Source: Planctomycetota bacterium
Lineage (GTDB): Bacteria; Planctomycetota; JAMOSO01
Assembly: GCA_027063065.1 (NCBI GenBank)
Contig: JAMOSO010000031.1
Coordinates: 1 to 46,120, forward strand
Length of the DNA stretch: 46,120 nt
Direction of reading: 5' to 3'
The position numbers were made by a program, and so were the translations under genes. The number at the start of each line of letters is the position of its first letter. The stretch's first letter is position 1. The notes beneath the pieces are model-generated. The model worked only from the letters and a program-made list of their open reading frames with translations. It was not told the origin of the DNA and searched no databases. Shown piece after piece: positions 1-8,640 of this stretch.

Positions 1-1
1 A

Positions 2-532
2 ATGCAAGGTGCGATAGAGTTAGCCTCACATCATAAGTTAAGCTTAAAACCTCAGTTTTATTTACTGATAAAAGCAGCGACAACTATTGAAGGATTAGGA
101 CGTAAATTAGATCCTGATTTTGATATTATCAAACATTCTCAGCCTTTTATTACTAGTGTTTTATTAAAAAAGTATGCTCCTAAGCGCATTTTAAGTGAGT
201 TGGTAGATACAGGTTCTGAAATTGCCCATTTGTTACATGATATACCCTCTAGTCTACAAGATGTGCTTACATTAACTCGCAGTGGCAAAATTAAAATAGA
301 ATTTGAACATTCGGGATTGGATCCACTATATGCTCATTTAGAGCAAATAACTAATCGTATTGCCTTTGCTATAGTTTTAGGAGCGTTAATTGTTGGTACT
401 TCTTTGGTTATTTTAGCAAATATTCCACCATTATGGCGAGATATTCCAATTATTGGACTAGCTGGTTTTTTGTTGTCAGGCATAATGGGGTTTTGGTTGC
501 TCATTTCAATGTTGCGTCACGGTAAAATGTAA
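2..532 (+). CDS. UbiB/ABC1 (ADCK) family kinase-like protein, C-terminal part
   Basis: This is the last 176 residues of a protein whose start lies left of the window; the first in-window ATG is not likely to be the true start. The segment resembles the C-terminal tail of UbiB/ABC1 atypical kinases: a 'TTIEGLGRKLDPDFD' stretch that follows the kinase core, then a linker, then two hydrophobic helices at about residues 118-140 and 148-171 ending in a short basic tail. Family members support ubiquinone or other isoprenoid-lipid metabolism at the membrane. The kinase motifs themselves (KxGQ, DFG-like) are outside the window, so activity cannot be judged here. Confidence 0.75.
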   Translation: MQGAIELASHHKLSLKPQFYLLIKAATTIEGLGRKLDPDFDIIKHSQPFITSVLLKKYAPKRILSELVDTGSEIAHLLHDIPSSLQDVLTLTRSGKIKIEFEHSGLDPLYAHLEQITNRIAFAIVLGALIVGTSLVILANIPPLWRDIPIIGLAGFLLSGIMGFWLLISMLRHGKM

Positions 533-580
533 CTTTAGATATTAATTTGTCTTGCAAAAAAAGGGGGTATCATTACCCTA

Positions 581-913
581 ATGTCTATGTCTGAATGTTC
601 ATATTGTCACGGTAAGAAAACTTTAACCTATAAAGGTATAATCGGTTGGTATTTGTTTTCTGATCGCTTATTTGTCTTTAGTTTTGTTACGGGCTTACTG
701 ATGATGATATTAGGTAAATTTGGCTTATTTCAGGAATGGTGGGGATGGTTACTTATGTTGGTAGCTTTTTTATTTCCTATAGGTTGGGGACATTTTAAAA
801 TTTTTCTTTTGCCAGTGATGTTATTGGCACATGCTTTGGCAGGTGTGGATATTACTTGTCGCAAATGTAACCCCAATAGTTTTTTTACTCAAGAAAATAA
901 ATCAAACGATTAG
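581..913 (+). CDS. small membrane protein with two CxxC knuckles
   Basis: A 110-residue protein of unknown function. It has a CxxC pair near the N-terminus (CSYC, residues 6-9) and a second one near the C-terminus (CRKC), so the two ends could form one zinc ribbon or rubredoxin-like knuckle. Between them lie two or three hydrophobic segments (about residues 28-48, 52-66 and 72-88). It ends 7 bp before dapB and is probably co-transcribed with it. ATG codons at 581 and 587 are both possible starts; neither has a well-placed ribosome binding site. I do not recognise a named family. Confidence 0.6.
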   Translation: MSMSECSYCHGKKTLTYKGIIGWYLFSDRLFVFSFVTGLLMMILGKFGLFQEWWGWLLMLVAFLFPIGWGHFKIFLLPVMLLAHALAGVDITCRKCNPNSFFTQENKSND

Positions 914-920
914 GATTGTT

Positions 921-1691
921 ATGAATAAAATCGCAGTAAATGGTGCAGGTGGCAAGATGGGTCGCCTAATTATGGATGTTATTGACGAAAAAAGCAGTGC
1001 ACAATTAGCGCAAGCTTTAGAGTGGGATCAGCACGCCATGATTGGTAAAGAAATTGTAGAAAATGCAATCTTATCGGCAGATTTAACTGAAGATGCAGAT
1101 GTCTTGATTGATTTTTCTCAGCCCGCTGGTACTATGAAACGCTTGGCAGAATGTGTACAGTCTAAAACAGCTATGGTCATAGGTACAACAGGTTTAAGTG
1201 GCGAGCAAAACCAACAGGTTGAAAAGGCGTCAAAAATAATACCAATTTTATATTGCTCCAATACTTCTTTAGGGGTAAATCTTATTTTTAAGGTTGCAGC
1301 CCAAATTGCCAAATCCTTAGGTGAAGAATTTGATATTGAAATTATTGAGAAGCATCATCGTTTTAAAAAGGATTCGCCATCTGGAACAGCTCTTTCTATA
1401 GCAGAGTCTATTTGTAAAGCTACAGGGCGGTCTATTGAAAAAGATGTAGTCAATGGCCGTGAAGGTGTTGATACGCAACGTAAAAAAGGTGAGATTGGTA
1501 TGCATGCAGTACGTTGCGGAGATATTGTTGGAGAACACACTACTATTTTTTGTAGCTTAGGTGAGCGTATTGAGTTGACAAGTAAGGTGCATACCCGCGA
1601 AACATTTGCTCGTGGTGCTGTAAGGGCGGCCGAATTTTTAGTTGGCAAGCCCGCAGGATTTTATAACATGGAAGATGTCTTGGGTTTATAG
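921..1691 (+). CDS. dapB: 4-hydroxy-tetrahydrodipicolinate reductase
   Basis: DapB reduces 4-hydroxy-tetrahydrodipicolinate to tetrahydrodipicolinate with NAD(P)H in the lysine/diaminopimelate pathway, supplying peptidoglycan precursors in the cytoplasm. The protein starts with the nucleotide-binding loop 'VNGAGGKMGRLI' and has the catalytic and substrate-binding segment EKHHRFKKDSPSGTA around residues 143-157 (His145/His146 and the downstream Lys). At 257 aa it has normal family length. I chose the ATG at 921 rather than the upstream in-frame ATG at 831 because the family begins with this loop and AGGA lies 5 nt upstream. It is followed closely by a methyltransferase gene. Confidence 0.95.
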   Translation: MNKIAVNGAGGKMGRLIMDVIDEKSSAQLAQALEWDQHAMIGKEIVENAILSADLTEDADVLIDFSQPAGTMKRLAECVQSKTAMVIGTTGLSGEQNQQVEKASKIIPILYCSNTSLGVNLIFKVAAQIAKSLGEEFDIEIIEKHHRFKKDSPSGTALSIAESICKATGRSIEKDVVNGREGVDTQRKKGEIGMHAVRCGDIVGEHTTIFCSLGERIELTSKVHTRETFARGAVRAAEFLVGKPAGFYNMEDVLGL

Positions 1692-1702
1692 ACGGTTAAG
1701 TT

Positions 1703-2353
1703 TTGTCTTTAGCAAAGATAGTTTGTCCTTTATGCTTTGGTACGAGTATTCATAAGTATCATAAAGAAAAACACCAGCAACATTATCTATGCGATACTTG
1801 TGCATTAGTGTTTGTTTCTAAAGATTGTCATTTGGATAATAAAAAAGAACGCGATATTTACTTGCTCCATGAAAACGACTTGCAAAATGATGGTTATGTA
1901 TCAATGTTTAGGCGTGCCTTGGCTAAGATTTTGCCTTATATAGATAATAACAAAAATGCAAAAATATTAGATTATGGTTGTGGTTATGAGCCTGTATTAC
2001 AGCAAATATTACAGATGGAAGGCTATAAGTGTGATGTTTATGACACGTATTTTTTTGCTAATATGCCAAATGGACCGTGGGATTTAATTATATCTACCGA
2101 GGTGTTTGAGCATTTTGCCAATCCTGCTCAAGAAATAGAAAATATCATTAAAAATCTTAACCCAAATGGTATCATTGGCATTATGACAAGTTTGCTGAGT
2201 GCTCAAATTGAATTTAGCAAGTGGTATTATATGCGTGATGAAACACATATAAGTTTTTATTCTTTAAAGTGTTTTAATTGGATAGCTAAAAGGTATGGGT
2301 TAAAGCTTTTATATTGTGATAATAAAAATATAACAGTATTAGGCAAAGCCTAA
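1703..2353 (+). CDS. class I SAM-dependent methyltransferase with N-terminal zinc ribbon
   Basis: A 216-residue protein with an N-terminal four-cysteine ribbon (CPLC at 8-11, CDTC at about 30-33) followed by a Rossmann methyltransferase domain: motif I 'ILDYGCGYEPVL' near residue 90 and the post-motif 'DLIISTEVFEHFANP'. This layout is seen in methyltransferases acting on small molecules or sugars, but the substrate cannot be told. The start must be a TTG at 1703 (or a non-standard codon at 1700), because an in-frame stop lies at 1697-1699 and there is no earlier ATG. It lies 11 bp after dapB. Confidence 0.75.
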   Translation: MSLAKIVCPLCFGTSIHKYHKEKHQQHYLCDTCALVFVSKDCHLDNKKERDIYLLHENDLQNDGYVSMFRRALAKILPYIDNNKNAKILDYGCGYEPVLQQILQMEGYKCDVYDTYFFANMPNGPWDLIISTEVFEHFANPAQEIENIIKNLNPNGIIGIMTSLLSAQIEFSKWYYMRDETHISFYSLKCFNWIAKRYGLKLLYCDNKNITVLGKA

Positions 2354-2361
2354 AAATATGT

Positions 2362-2367
2362 TATAAT
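2362..2367 (+). promoter_or_regulatory. -10 box directly before cdaA (possible leaderless promoter)
   Basis: A perfect TATAAT lies 6 nt upstream of the cdaA ATG, with a weak TAGGCA 16 nt further upstream (2340-2345). A transcript starting about 7 nt after the box would begin at the start codon. There is no Shine-Dalgarno sequence. Promoter activity is inferred. Confidence 0.5.
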
Positions 2368-2373
2368 TTATTT

Positions 2374-3186
2374 ATGCAAATATTCTTAGATTACTTACAC
2401 AATTCAGGTTTAGACTTAGTTAATAATTGGCGTGCTATTTTAGAAGTTTTTATTTTAGCGTTGGGGTTGTATTCTATATTTGCTTTGATGAAAGGCACTA
2501 GGGGTGATGGTATTTTAAAAGGGTTGGGTTTAGTAGTAATCGGTTTAGTATTGGTGATGTTTTTAATTGCTCGTATGTTGGAGTTAAATTCAATAGTTTG
2601 GATTTTAGAAAAATTAATCGCTATGGAATTTATAATGTTGGTGATTATTTTTCAGCCAGAATTGCGTAGGATTTTCTTTAATATAGGTCAAAGCCCGTTA
2701 TTTCAAAAATATATTCCTAGTCAATATCCAATTATTGAAGAAATCGTGCGTGCAGTGCATTCGCTGTCATCTAAAAAGACAGGTGTATTAATTGCGATTG
2801 AGCGTACTACAAGTTTAAAGACATATATTGAGGGCGGCACGAGCATTGATGCCGAGGTTACTCCTGCTTTAATTTGTACTATTGCATATAATGGAACACC
2901 ATTACACGATGGCGCAATTATAATTCAAAATGATCGATTAACCGCTGCTGGTTGCTTATTACCATTGTCTACAAATCCTGAAATCGGCAAAAATTTAGGT
3001 ACTCGGCATAGGGCGGCAGTTGGTTTAACAGAAGAAAGTGATGCTATAGTGGTGGTTGTTTCAGAAGAAACAGGAAAAATATCTGTATCTGTACGCGGTC
3101 ATTTAACTCAGGGTTTAAATAAAGACAGTTTACGAAAAATTCTAATAGATTTAGGCGGACAGGCTGAGGGTGAATCTGATGAGTAA
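2374..3186 (+). CDS. cdaA: diadenylate cyclase (c-di-AMP synthase), CdaA type
   Basis: The enzyme condenses two ATP into cyclic di-AMP at the inner face of the membrane. The 270-residue protein has three hydrophobic segments in the first ~95 residues, then a DisA_N/DAC domain with both signature motifs: DGA at residues 179-181 and RHR at 211-213. Membrane CdaA is normally controlled by CdaR and GlmM, and both genes follow directly here, with cdaR overlapping by 8 bp. This gene order is well known from Firmicutes and also occurs in some diderm phyla. The start is the ATG at 2374, preceded by a -10 box and no ribosome binding site. Confidence 0.95.
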   Translation: MQIFLDYLHNSGLDLVNNWRAILEVFILALGLYSIFALMKGTRGDGILKGLGLVVIGLVLVMFLIARMLELNSIVWILEKLIAMEFIMLVIIFQPELRRIFFNIGQSPLFQKYIPSQYPIIEEIVRAVHSLSSKKTGVLIAIERTTSLKTYIEGGTSIDAEVTPALICTIAYNGTPLHDGAIIIQNDRLTAAGCLLPLSTNPEIGKNLGTRHRAAVGLTEESDAIVVVVSEETGKISVSVRGHLTQGLNKDSLRKILIDLGGQAEGESDE

Positions 3187-3892
3187 AGTGTTATATATAT
3201 TGCGAACAATTTTTATTACTGATTTTGTGGCTAAAGTTATTTGTTTTGGCTTAGCATATTTAATTTGGAATTATGTTTCAGACCAATATTCAGAAACACG
3301 TCCCGGTGTAGTATTTCAATTAAATTTTGATACTGACGATGAAGTTACTGTACATAGTGATGTGCACCATATAACTGCCACTTTAAAGGGTAGTAGAGGT
3401 TCGGTTATGTCAGTAGTGTCTTCCCAGCCTTCTATCACATATAAAATGAAATTAAGTGTTGAGGATATGCGCAATGGGGCGACACGGCAAATTAAATTAA
3501 CACGCGATGTTTTTAATTTGCCTCCAGATGTATATATATCAAATATCTCTCCACAGGAATTTACAGTTAATTTAGGCACAGAGCCTTACCGTTATATACC
3601 GGTAGAGGCGCATATTATTAATAGGGGGCAGGCTAAGTATCCGTTTGAAGTTAAAGTTTATCCAACTGAAGCACGAGTTTACGGTCCTGCCGAAACATTA
3701 AATTCAATCGATTCTGTACATACAGACCCTATTGATGTATCTGGTAGAGAGAAAGATTTTTCTAGGCATGTTAAAATTGCAGAGATACAGGCGTTACAAT
3801 CGTTGCGAAGTGGTGAAAGAATTCGTGTCGATGTGCATTTTGTCAAGCCAATAACTAAACAAATAAATAACGATAATTCTACAAAAAAATAG
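3179..3892 (+). CDS. cdaR: CdaR/YbbR-domain regulator of the diadenylate cyclase
   Basis: A 237-residue protein with one N-terminal membrane helix (about residues 8-32) and an extracytoplasmic part of beta-rich YbbR repeats, two of which can be traced (about 45-130 and 135-225). YbbR/CdaR proteins bind CdaA through the membrane and tune c-di-AMP output. I chose the ATG at 3179 over an in-frame ATG at 3170 because GAGGG lies 7-8 nt upstream of it. It overlaps the end of cdaA by 8 bp and ends 7 bp before glmM, so the three are translationally linked. Confidence 0.85.
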   Translation: MSKVLYILRTIFITDFVAKVICFGLAYLIWNYVSDQYSETRPGVVFQLNFDTDDEVTVHSDVHHITATLKGSRGSVMSVVSSQPSITYKMKLSVEDMRNGATRQIKLTRDVFNLPPDVYISNISPQEFTVNLGTEPYRYIPVEAHIINRGQAKYPFEVKVYPTEARVYGPAETLNSIDSVHTDPIDVSGREKDFSRHVKIAEIQALQSLRSGERIRVDVHFVKPITKQINNDNSTKK

Positions 3893-3899
3893 GAGTAAA

Positions 3900-5249
3900 A
3901 TGGCTCGTCAACTTTTTGGAACAGATGGCATTCGTGCCAAGGCTAATACGTATCCGCTTATTCCGTCTTTGGTAGTTCGCCTTGGAAAATCAATTGGGCA
4001 AATGATAGTAAATAATGCTTTGGGAGAAGGTTATAAAAGGGTAGTGATTGGCTATGATACTCGAATCAGCGGTCCGATGTTGGCTTCAGCGTTACAAGCT
4101 GGATTATTGGCACAGGGGATTGATGTTGATGTTTTAGGTGTTTGTACAACTCCGGGCGTGGCTTATTTGACTAGACATGACAATTATGATGTCGGTATTG
4201 TTATCAGTGCTAGTCATAATCCTTATCAAGATAATGGTATTAAGCTTTTTAATTACAACGGTATGAAGTTGCCAGATATCATTGAAGAAAAAATCGAATC
4301 TTTATTATTAGATGACGCCCCTTTTGCTTTACCAGAAACAACTGGGCGTTTGCGTCAGTCAGCCCATTTAATGAAAAATTATATCAAAGCAATTACGCAA
4401 GGAATGGATTTTCATAAATGGGATTTGCCAGTTTTAGTTGATTGTGCTAATGGTGCAGCCTCTGATTTATTTAAGCAAGTTTGTCACGCTTGTGGATTAA
4501 GTGTTGACTTTATGGGTGATAACCCAGATGGCGAAAATATAAATCTAAAATGTGGCTCAACATATTTAAAAACTTTATCAAAAAAAGTTATAGACGGTGG
4601 TTATGTTGTTGGTATAGCCTTTGATGGTGATGCCGATAGAGTGCTAATGGTTGATGAAAGTGGCAATGAAATAGATGGCGATTTCATTATGGCAATTTTA
4701 GCTCGTGATTTAAAAAGGCGTGGTCAGTTAAAAGGTAACGGGGTTGTAGGTACTGTTATGTCTAACTTAGGTTTAGAGGTTAGTTTAAAAGAAGCTGGCA
4801 TAGATTTATTGCGAGCATCAGTAGGTGATAAGTATGTGCTAGAAGATATGTTAAAAGATGGATATATATTAGGTGGCGAAAAATCAGGGCATATTATTAA
4901 TTTACTTAAAGGTACTACAGGAGATGGTATGTTAAGTGCTTTAATGGTTTTACGTGTTATGGATGAGCAATCTCAAAGTTTAAAAGAGTTGGCTAGTTGT
5001 ATGAGTGAATCACCGCAAATTTTAATTAATGTACCTGTCAAAGAACGTATACCTTTTGATGATATTGCAGGCTTTAAAGATTGTCGTTTACATAGCGAAA
5101 ATTTATTAGGAGAAACTGGACGATTGGTTTTGCGTTATTCTGGCACAGAGGCGTTAGGGCGTGTAATGGTAGAGGGCTTTGATCAAACTCTTGTTAAACA
5201 ATGTGCTAATGATATGGCAAATATTATTAGACAAGAAATAGGGGTGTGA
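3900..5249 (+). CDS. glmM: phosphoglucosamine mutase
   Basis: GlmM converts glucosamine-6-phosphate to glucosamine-1-phosphate on the way to UDP-GlcNAc for peptidoglycan and lipid A. The 449-residue protein has the phosphoserine loop 'ISASHNP' with active Ser105, the Mg-binding DGDADR motif near residue 243, and the sugar-binding GGEKSGH and C-terminal phosphate-binding 'RYSGTE' motifs, all intact. A clear ribosome binding site (AGGAG) precedes the ATG. In the cda operons of other bacteria GlmM also binds and inhibits CdaA, so its place after cdaR links cell-wall supply with c-di-AMP. Confidence 0.97.
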   Translation: MARQLFGTDGIRAKANTYPLIPSLVVRLGKSIGQMIVNNALGEGYKRVVIGYDTRISGPMLASALQAGLLAQGIDVDVLGVCTTPGVAYLTRHDNYDVGIVISASHNPYQDNGIKLFNYNGMKLPDIIEEKIESLLLDDAPFALPETTGRLRQSAHLMKNYIKAITQGMDFHKWDLPVLVDCANGAASDLFKQVCHACGLSVDFMGDNPDGENINLKCGSTYLKTLSKKVIDGGYVVGIAFDGDADRVLMVDESGNEIDGDFIMAILARDLKRRGQLKGNGVVGTVMSNLGLEVSLKEAGIDLLRASVGDKYVLEDMLKDGYILGGEKSGHIINLLKGTTGDGMLSALMVLRVMDEQSQSLKELASCMSESPQILINVPVKERIPFDDIAGFKDCRLHSENLLGETGRLVLRYSGTEALGRVMVEGFDQTLVKQCANDMANIIRQEIGV

Positions 5250-5324
5250 TTTCGGCAATTGTTTTTTGCTTTTTTTATGCATAAGTCAGGTTAATATAAA
5301 TGCAGTAGCTTTAGGGAAAATATT

Positions 5325-6731
5325 ATGTTTGCTAAAATTAATATAGATCCGGATGGAATGGAAGCAAGTTTAAGCTTTGCATTTGACGATGGTATTACTT
5401 TAACATTGGACGCAATTAAAATAGCTTTAAATGATGCGGGGGTTTGCTTTGGTATTAATGAGGATACAATTAATCAAGCTATTTTAGATGCAGAGTCGTT
5501 AGATGATAGCGATTTAGATAAAACTGATTTAGCGTCCAAAAAAGCTAATTTAAAGCAAACCTCTTATATTGTTGCGATGGCTAAAAAGCCAGTTGCTGGT
5601 AAACCCGGAACAATAGACTATAAAGTTGATACTAATCGACACTATAAGGTTGATATTAAGAGTGATAAGGTTGACTATCGTGAACAGATGCAAGTGGAAT
5701 CTGTTAAAAATGGTCAGGTTTTAGCGGAAATTATTCTTCCAACAGAGGGTATAGATGGTATGTCTATTATGGGACAAGCATTGCCAGCCAGAGATGGGAA
5801 GCCTGCTCAAATTAAGTGTGGTAAAAATGTGGAATTAATGGGGGATAATATTGTTGCGACTTCTGATGGTATAGTCAGTAAATTAGGCGATATTATATCT
5901 GTTTCGCCAGTGTATGAGGTTTCTGGTGCATTGGATATGAAGGTGGGTAATATAGATTTTAACGGCGCAGTTGTTATTAATGGCGATGTTGGTGATGAGT
6001 TTAGCATTAAAGCTGGGGGAGATATCCATATTGCTGGAGTTGTAGGTAAGTCTAATATAATTTCTCAGGGCAATGTAGTGATTAATGGTGGTTTTAATGG
6101 CAAAGAAAAAGGTGTTATCATAGCAAATGGTGATGTAGATATTAAATATGTGAATCATGGTAATATCAGATCAAAAGGGAATGTAGTTGTAAAAAAAGAA
6201 ATTAACAATTCAAACGTCTTTTGTTTGGGTGAAATAGAAATATCTAGAGGCTCCATTTTAGGTGGAACTGTTATGGCTTTACAAGGTGTTAAGGTGGCTC
6301 ATTTAGGTTCTGAAATGGGCGTGAAAACCACGGTTATTGTAGGTACTCATTATGAGTTGTTTGCCTTAGAAGAAAAACTAATGGGTTTAAATCAGATATT
6401 TGCAGAAATCGAAAAAAAAATAGACCCTTATGTTGGCAATTCATCAAAATTTAAAGCTTTGCCCGACAATAAAAAAATGGAAATCAAAAAGTTGCGAGAG
6501 TTATGCTTAGAAACTCGTATCAAATTTTTAGATATAGAAGCTAAGATGTTGCCATTAATAGAGGATGCTAAGCACGGTACGGCAGAGGCTATTATTGAAA
6601 AAACTATTTATCCAGATGTAACATTGCGCAGTAAGCATTGTTTTAGGTTATTTAATGAAATATTGTTAGGACCTTTAAAAGCTGTCGAAGATATAGAAAA
6701 TTCAACTATGCATATTGGTCAGGTAAATTAA
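5325..6731 (+). CDS. FapA/DUF342 family protein
   Basis: A 468-residue protein of the DUF342/FapA family. The N-terminal part (about 1-100) is acidic. The middle (about 190-330) is rich in short beta repeats such as 'GDVGDEFSIKAGGDIHIAG' and 'GNVVINGGF', which fold as a right-handed beta-helix. The C-terminal part is helical and probably coiled coil. Family members are often linked to cell-surface polymers or signalling, but their biochemical role is poorly known. The ATG is preceded by AGGGA. Its stop overlaps the start of the receiver gene by one base, so the two are made together. Confidence 0.75.
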   Translation: MFAKINIDPDGMEASLSFAFDDGITLTLDAIKIALNDAGVCFGINEDTINQAILDAESLDDSDLDKTDLASKKANLKQTSYIVAMAKKPVAGKPGTIDYKVDTNRHYKVDIKSDKVDYREQMQVESVKNGQVLAEIILPTEGIDGMSIMGQALPARDGKPAQIKCGKNVELMGDNIVATSDGIVSKLGDIISVSPVYEVSGALDMKVGNIDFNGAVVINGDVGDEFSIKAGGDIHIAGVVGKSNIISQGNVVINGGFNGKEKGVIIANGDVDIKYVNHGNIRSKGNVVVKKEINNSNVFCLGEIEISRGSILGGTVMALQGVKVAHLGSEMGVKTTVIVGTHYELFALEEKLMGLNQIFAEIEKKIDPYVGNSSKFKALPDNKKMEIKKLRELCLETRIKFLDIEAKMLPLIEDAKHGTAEAIIEKTIYPDVTLRSKHCFRLFNEILLGPLKAVEDIENSTMHIGQVN

Positions 6732-7180
6732 TGAATACAAAACACTATAAAATAGATGATATAGATGCAATTATTAAAAATTTTGCAACTTTTATGCATG
6801 ATGGTAAACCTCATTTTTTAGTAGTGGATGATTCTGGTGTTAACCGCAAAATGATGGTGCGCGTTTTAAAAGAATTAAATTACCTTGATATTACTGAAGG
6901 TAAGGATGGTGTAGAATGTATTGCGCTTTTAAATGATTTGATGAATAAAGATGTGATTATTTTATTAGACTTAAATATGCCTAGAATGGATGGTTTGCAG
7001 TGTTTAAAGCAAATAAAATCAAAAGAAGATACTAAACATATTCCAGTGATCATAGTGAGTACAAATACGTCTCGTGAAAAAATAGTATCATCAGTAGAAT
7101 TAGGCGCCGAGGCTTATGTGGTTAAACCATTTACTGCTGCTCAAATATCAGAGAAAATAGAACAAATATTAGATAAATAA
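6731..7180 (+). CDS. single-domain response regulator (CheY-like)
   Basis: A 149-residue receiver with about 28 extra N-terminal residues. The acidic pair (Asp33/Asp34 in VVDDSG), the phosphoacceptor Asp80 in LLDLNMPRMDG, the conserved Thr/Ser region 'IIVSTNTS' and the Lys of 'VVKPF' are all present, so phosphotransfer looks intact. There is no output domain; it must act by protein-protein contact. It overlaps the FapA-like gene by one base and lies before a STAS gene, which suggests a local signalling chain. The cognate kinase is unknown; the PAS histidine kinase at 26853-28430 is one candidate. Confidence 0.9.
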   Translation: MNTKHYKIDDIDAIIKNFATFMHDGKPHFLVVDDSGVNRKMMVRVLKELNYLDITEGKDGVECIALLNDLMNKDVIILLDLNMPRMDGLQCLKQIKSKEDTKHIPVIIVSTNTSREKIVSSVELGAEAYVVKPFTAAQISEKIEQILDK

Positions 7181-7261
7181 ATACAATTTGGTCAGTAAAT
7201 AGTATTTTGTCTAAAAATTTTAAAAAAATGTTAATAGTTGGTGTTTTCGTGTATAAAGTCT

Positions 7262-7289
7262 TTGACAGGAGGGGCTGTTAGATTACAAT
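7262..7289 (+). promoter_or_regulatory. sigma70-type promoter before the STAS gene
   Basis: A perfect -35 TTGACA (7262-7267) is separated by 16 nt from a -10 TACAAT (7284-7289). The -10 box ends 6 nt before the ATG at 7296, so the predicted transcript starts at or next to the start codon. An AGGAGG at 7267-7272 lies too far upstream (22 nt) to serve this start. Confidence 0.6.
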
Positions 7290-7295
7290 TCTGGA

Positions 7296-7808
7296 ATGAA
7301 TGAAAACACTAATATAATAGAATTTGCCATGGATGGTAATGTTTGTTATCTAAAAACATCACCATCTTGTACACATATAGTGGCGCCAGATTTAACGGCT
7401 TTTGTCGAAAATTTATGCAATAACCATAGTTGTTTAGATATCCGTTTTTTGTTGACGCAAACAGAATATATGGACTCGACAATTATGGGGACTTTGTTAA
7501 GTCTTTATCAGCAATGTCAGGAAAGTGAAGGTGCTACTTTTAAATTAATTAATCCTTCTAAAAAAGCAATGGGTCATTTAACTACAATGGGTTTACATAT
7601 TGTTTTAGAGATAGAGGAAAATGTTGAAATCCCCGATAATTTAGAATTTGGTATTATTGATGGTAGTATGATATCAACAATATCTCGTGAAGCTTTTGTG
7701 TTAAAAGCCCATGAGAAATTAAGTGATATTAACGATGAAAATAAAAAACAATTTAAACTTCTTATTGATTCTTTAACAGCAGATATTAAACGTAAAGAAA
7801 AATCATAG
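7296..7808 (+). CDS. STAS-domain protein (anti-sigma-factor-antagonist type) with C-terminal extension
   Basis: A 170-residue protein. Residues ~5-105 form a STAS domain of the SpoIIAA/RsbV type, with the switch serine in 'EYMDSTIMGTLLSLY' (Ser61). Residues ~110-170 are an extra, charged helical tail. In partner-switching systems the unphosphorylated STAS protein titrates an RsbW-like kinase; such a kinase is encoded at 28489-28920. The gene has its own promoter and lies 8 bp before a coiled-coil gene, with which it is probably co-transcribed. Confidence 0.75.
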   Translation: MNENTNIIEFAMDGNVCYLKTSPSCTHIVAPDLTAFVENLCNNHSCLDIRFLLTQTEYMDSTIMGTLLSLYQQCQESEGATFKLINPSKKAMGHLTTMGLHIVLEIEENVEIPDNLEFGIIDGSMISTISREAFVLKAHEKLSDINDENKKQFKLLIDSLTADIKRKEKS

Positions 7809-7816
7809 GGGCATGT

Positions 7817-8635
7817 ATGGGGTTTTTACTTGATTTGTATAATGTATTTGTCAAAAGTCTTTTGGGTGAAAGTGAGCAGGAAAAAGAATATCGCCATATA
7901 TTAGATGATTCTAAAAAATTGTATGACTTAGGTTGGCAGTATGGTAAAAAAGAAGATTTAAAAGAGGCGTCAAAATTAGCAGAACGTCTTTTAGATGATA
8001 ATGCCCCTAGTGCAAATCATGTATTTAAAAAATATCGTTTGCTGGCTATGATTAATATCAAGCAAGTTGCTTTGGTATTAAAAAATTATAAGCTTGCAAT
8101 GAAAAACTATATCGAGCATTTGCAAAATTTAAATACTTATGATGTAGCAAAATTAGAATCTGATTTGGAAAATATTTCTCAACAAATGCAGGCGGTACGT
8201 AGTGAAATAGATAAGATATTAACTATGCCACAAAGTAGAAAGCATGATAATGAAATCACTGCTAAAGAAGCTATCTTTGAAGATTTACGTACTCAACAGC
8301 AGTCTTTATCAGATAAAATTAGGGAAATTACTAATTTAAATACTAAAATAGAACAGTTAAACATTGAGTTTAACAATGATATTGAGAAATATGCTCAAAA
8401 ATTGATGAAATATTTTTCTGCGGCTAAAGAAGTAAGCGGTTTAAATTCGGAAGAAAAAGTTCGTCGAGATTTATTGCTAAAAAGTAATTGGACTGAGTTT
8501 AAGCAAATTCAATCTGATTTAGAAGCGACTCAGGCAGAGTATGCTAATATATTAAATGCTGGTGATGAAGAAGATTTAAATACAGATCAAGATGATACAG
8601 AAGAATCAATTACATCAGAGACAGACCTAGAATAA
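7817..8635 (+). CDS. coiled-coil protein of unknown function
   Basis: A 272-residue hydrophilic protein. The N-terminus (about 2-17) is weakly hydrophobic and may touch a membrane or partner. Residues ~20-90 resemble helical hairpin (TPR-like) packing, residues ~105-250 are predicted long coiled coil, and the last 25 residues are strongly acidic. I do not recognise the family. It follows the STAS gene by 8 bp and ends 5 bp before the convergent oleD stop, so it closes the FapA-receiver-STAS cassette and may be its structural effector. Confidence 0.65.
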   Translation: MGFLLDLYNVFVKSLLGESEQEKEYRHILDDSKKLYDLGWQYGKKEDLKEASKLAERLLDDNAPSANHVFKKYRLLAMINIKQVALVLKNYKLAMKNYIEHLQNLNTYDVAKLESDLENISQQMQAVRSEIDKILTMPQSRKHDNEITAKEAIFEDLRTQQQSLSDKIREITNLNTKIEQLNIEFNNDIEKYAQKLMKYFSAAKEVSGLNSEEKVRRDLLLKSNWTEFKQIQSDLEATQAEYANILNAGDEEDLNTDQDDTEESITSETDLE

Positions 8636-8640
8636 CTTTA

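Noticed and set aside
7267-7274. Perfect AGGAGG as the ribosome binding site of the STAS gene
   Set aside because: It is 22 nt from the ATG, no start codon lies 5-10 nt after it, and it overlaps a perfect -35 box.
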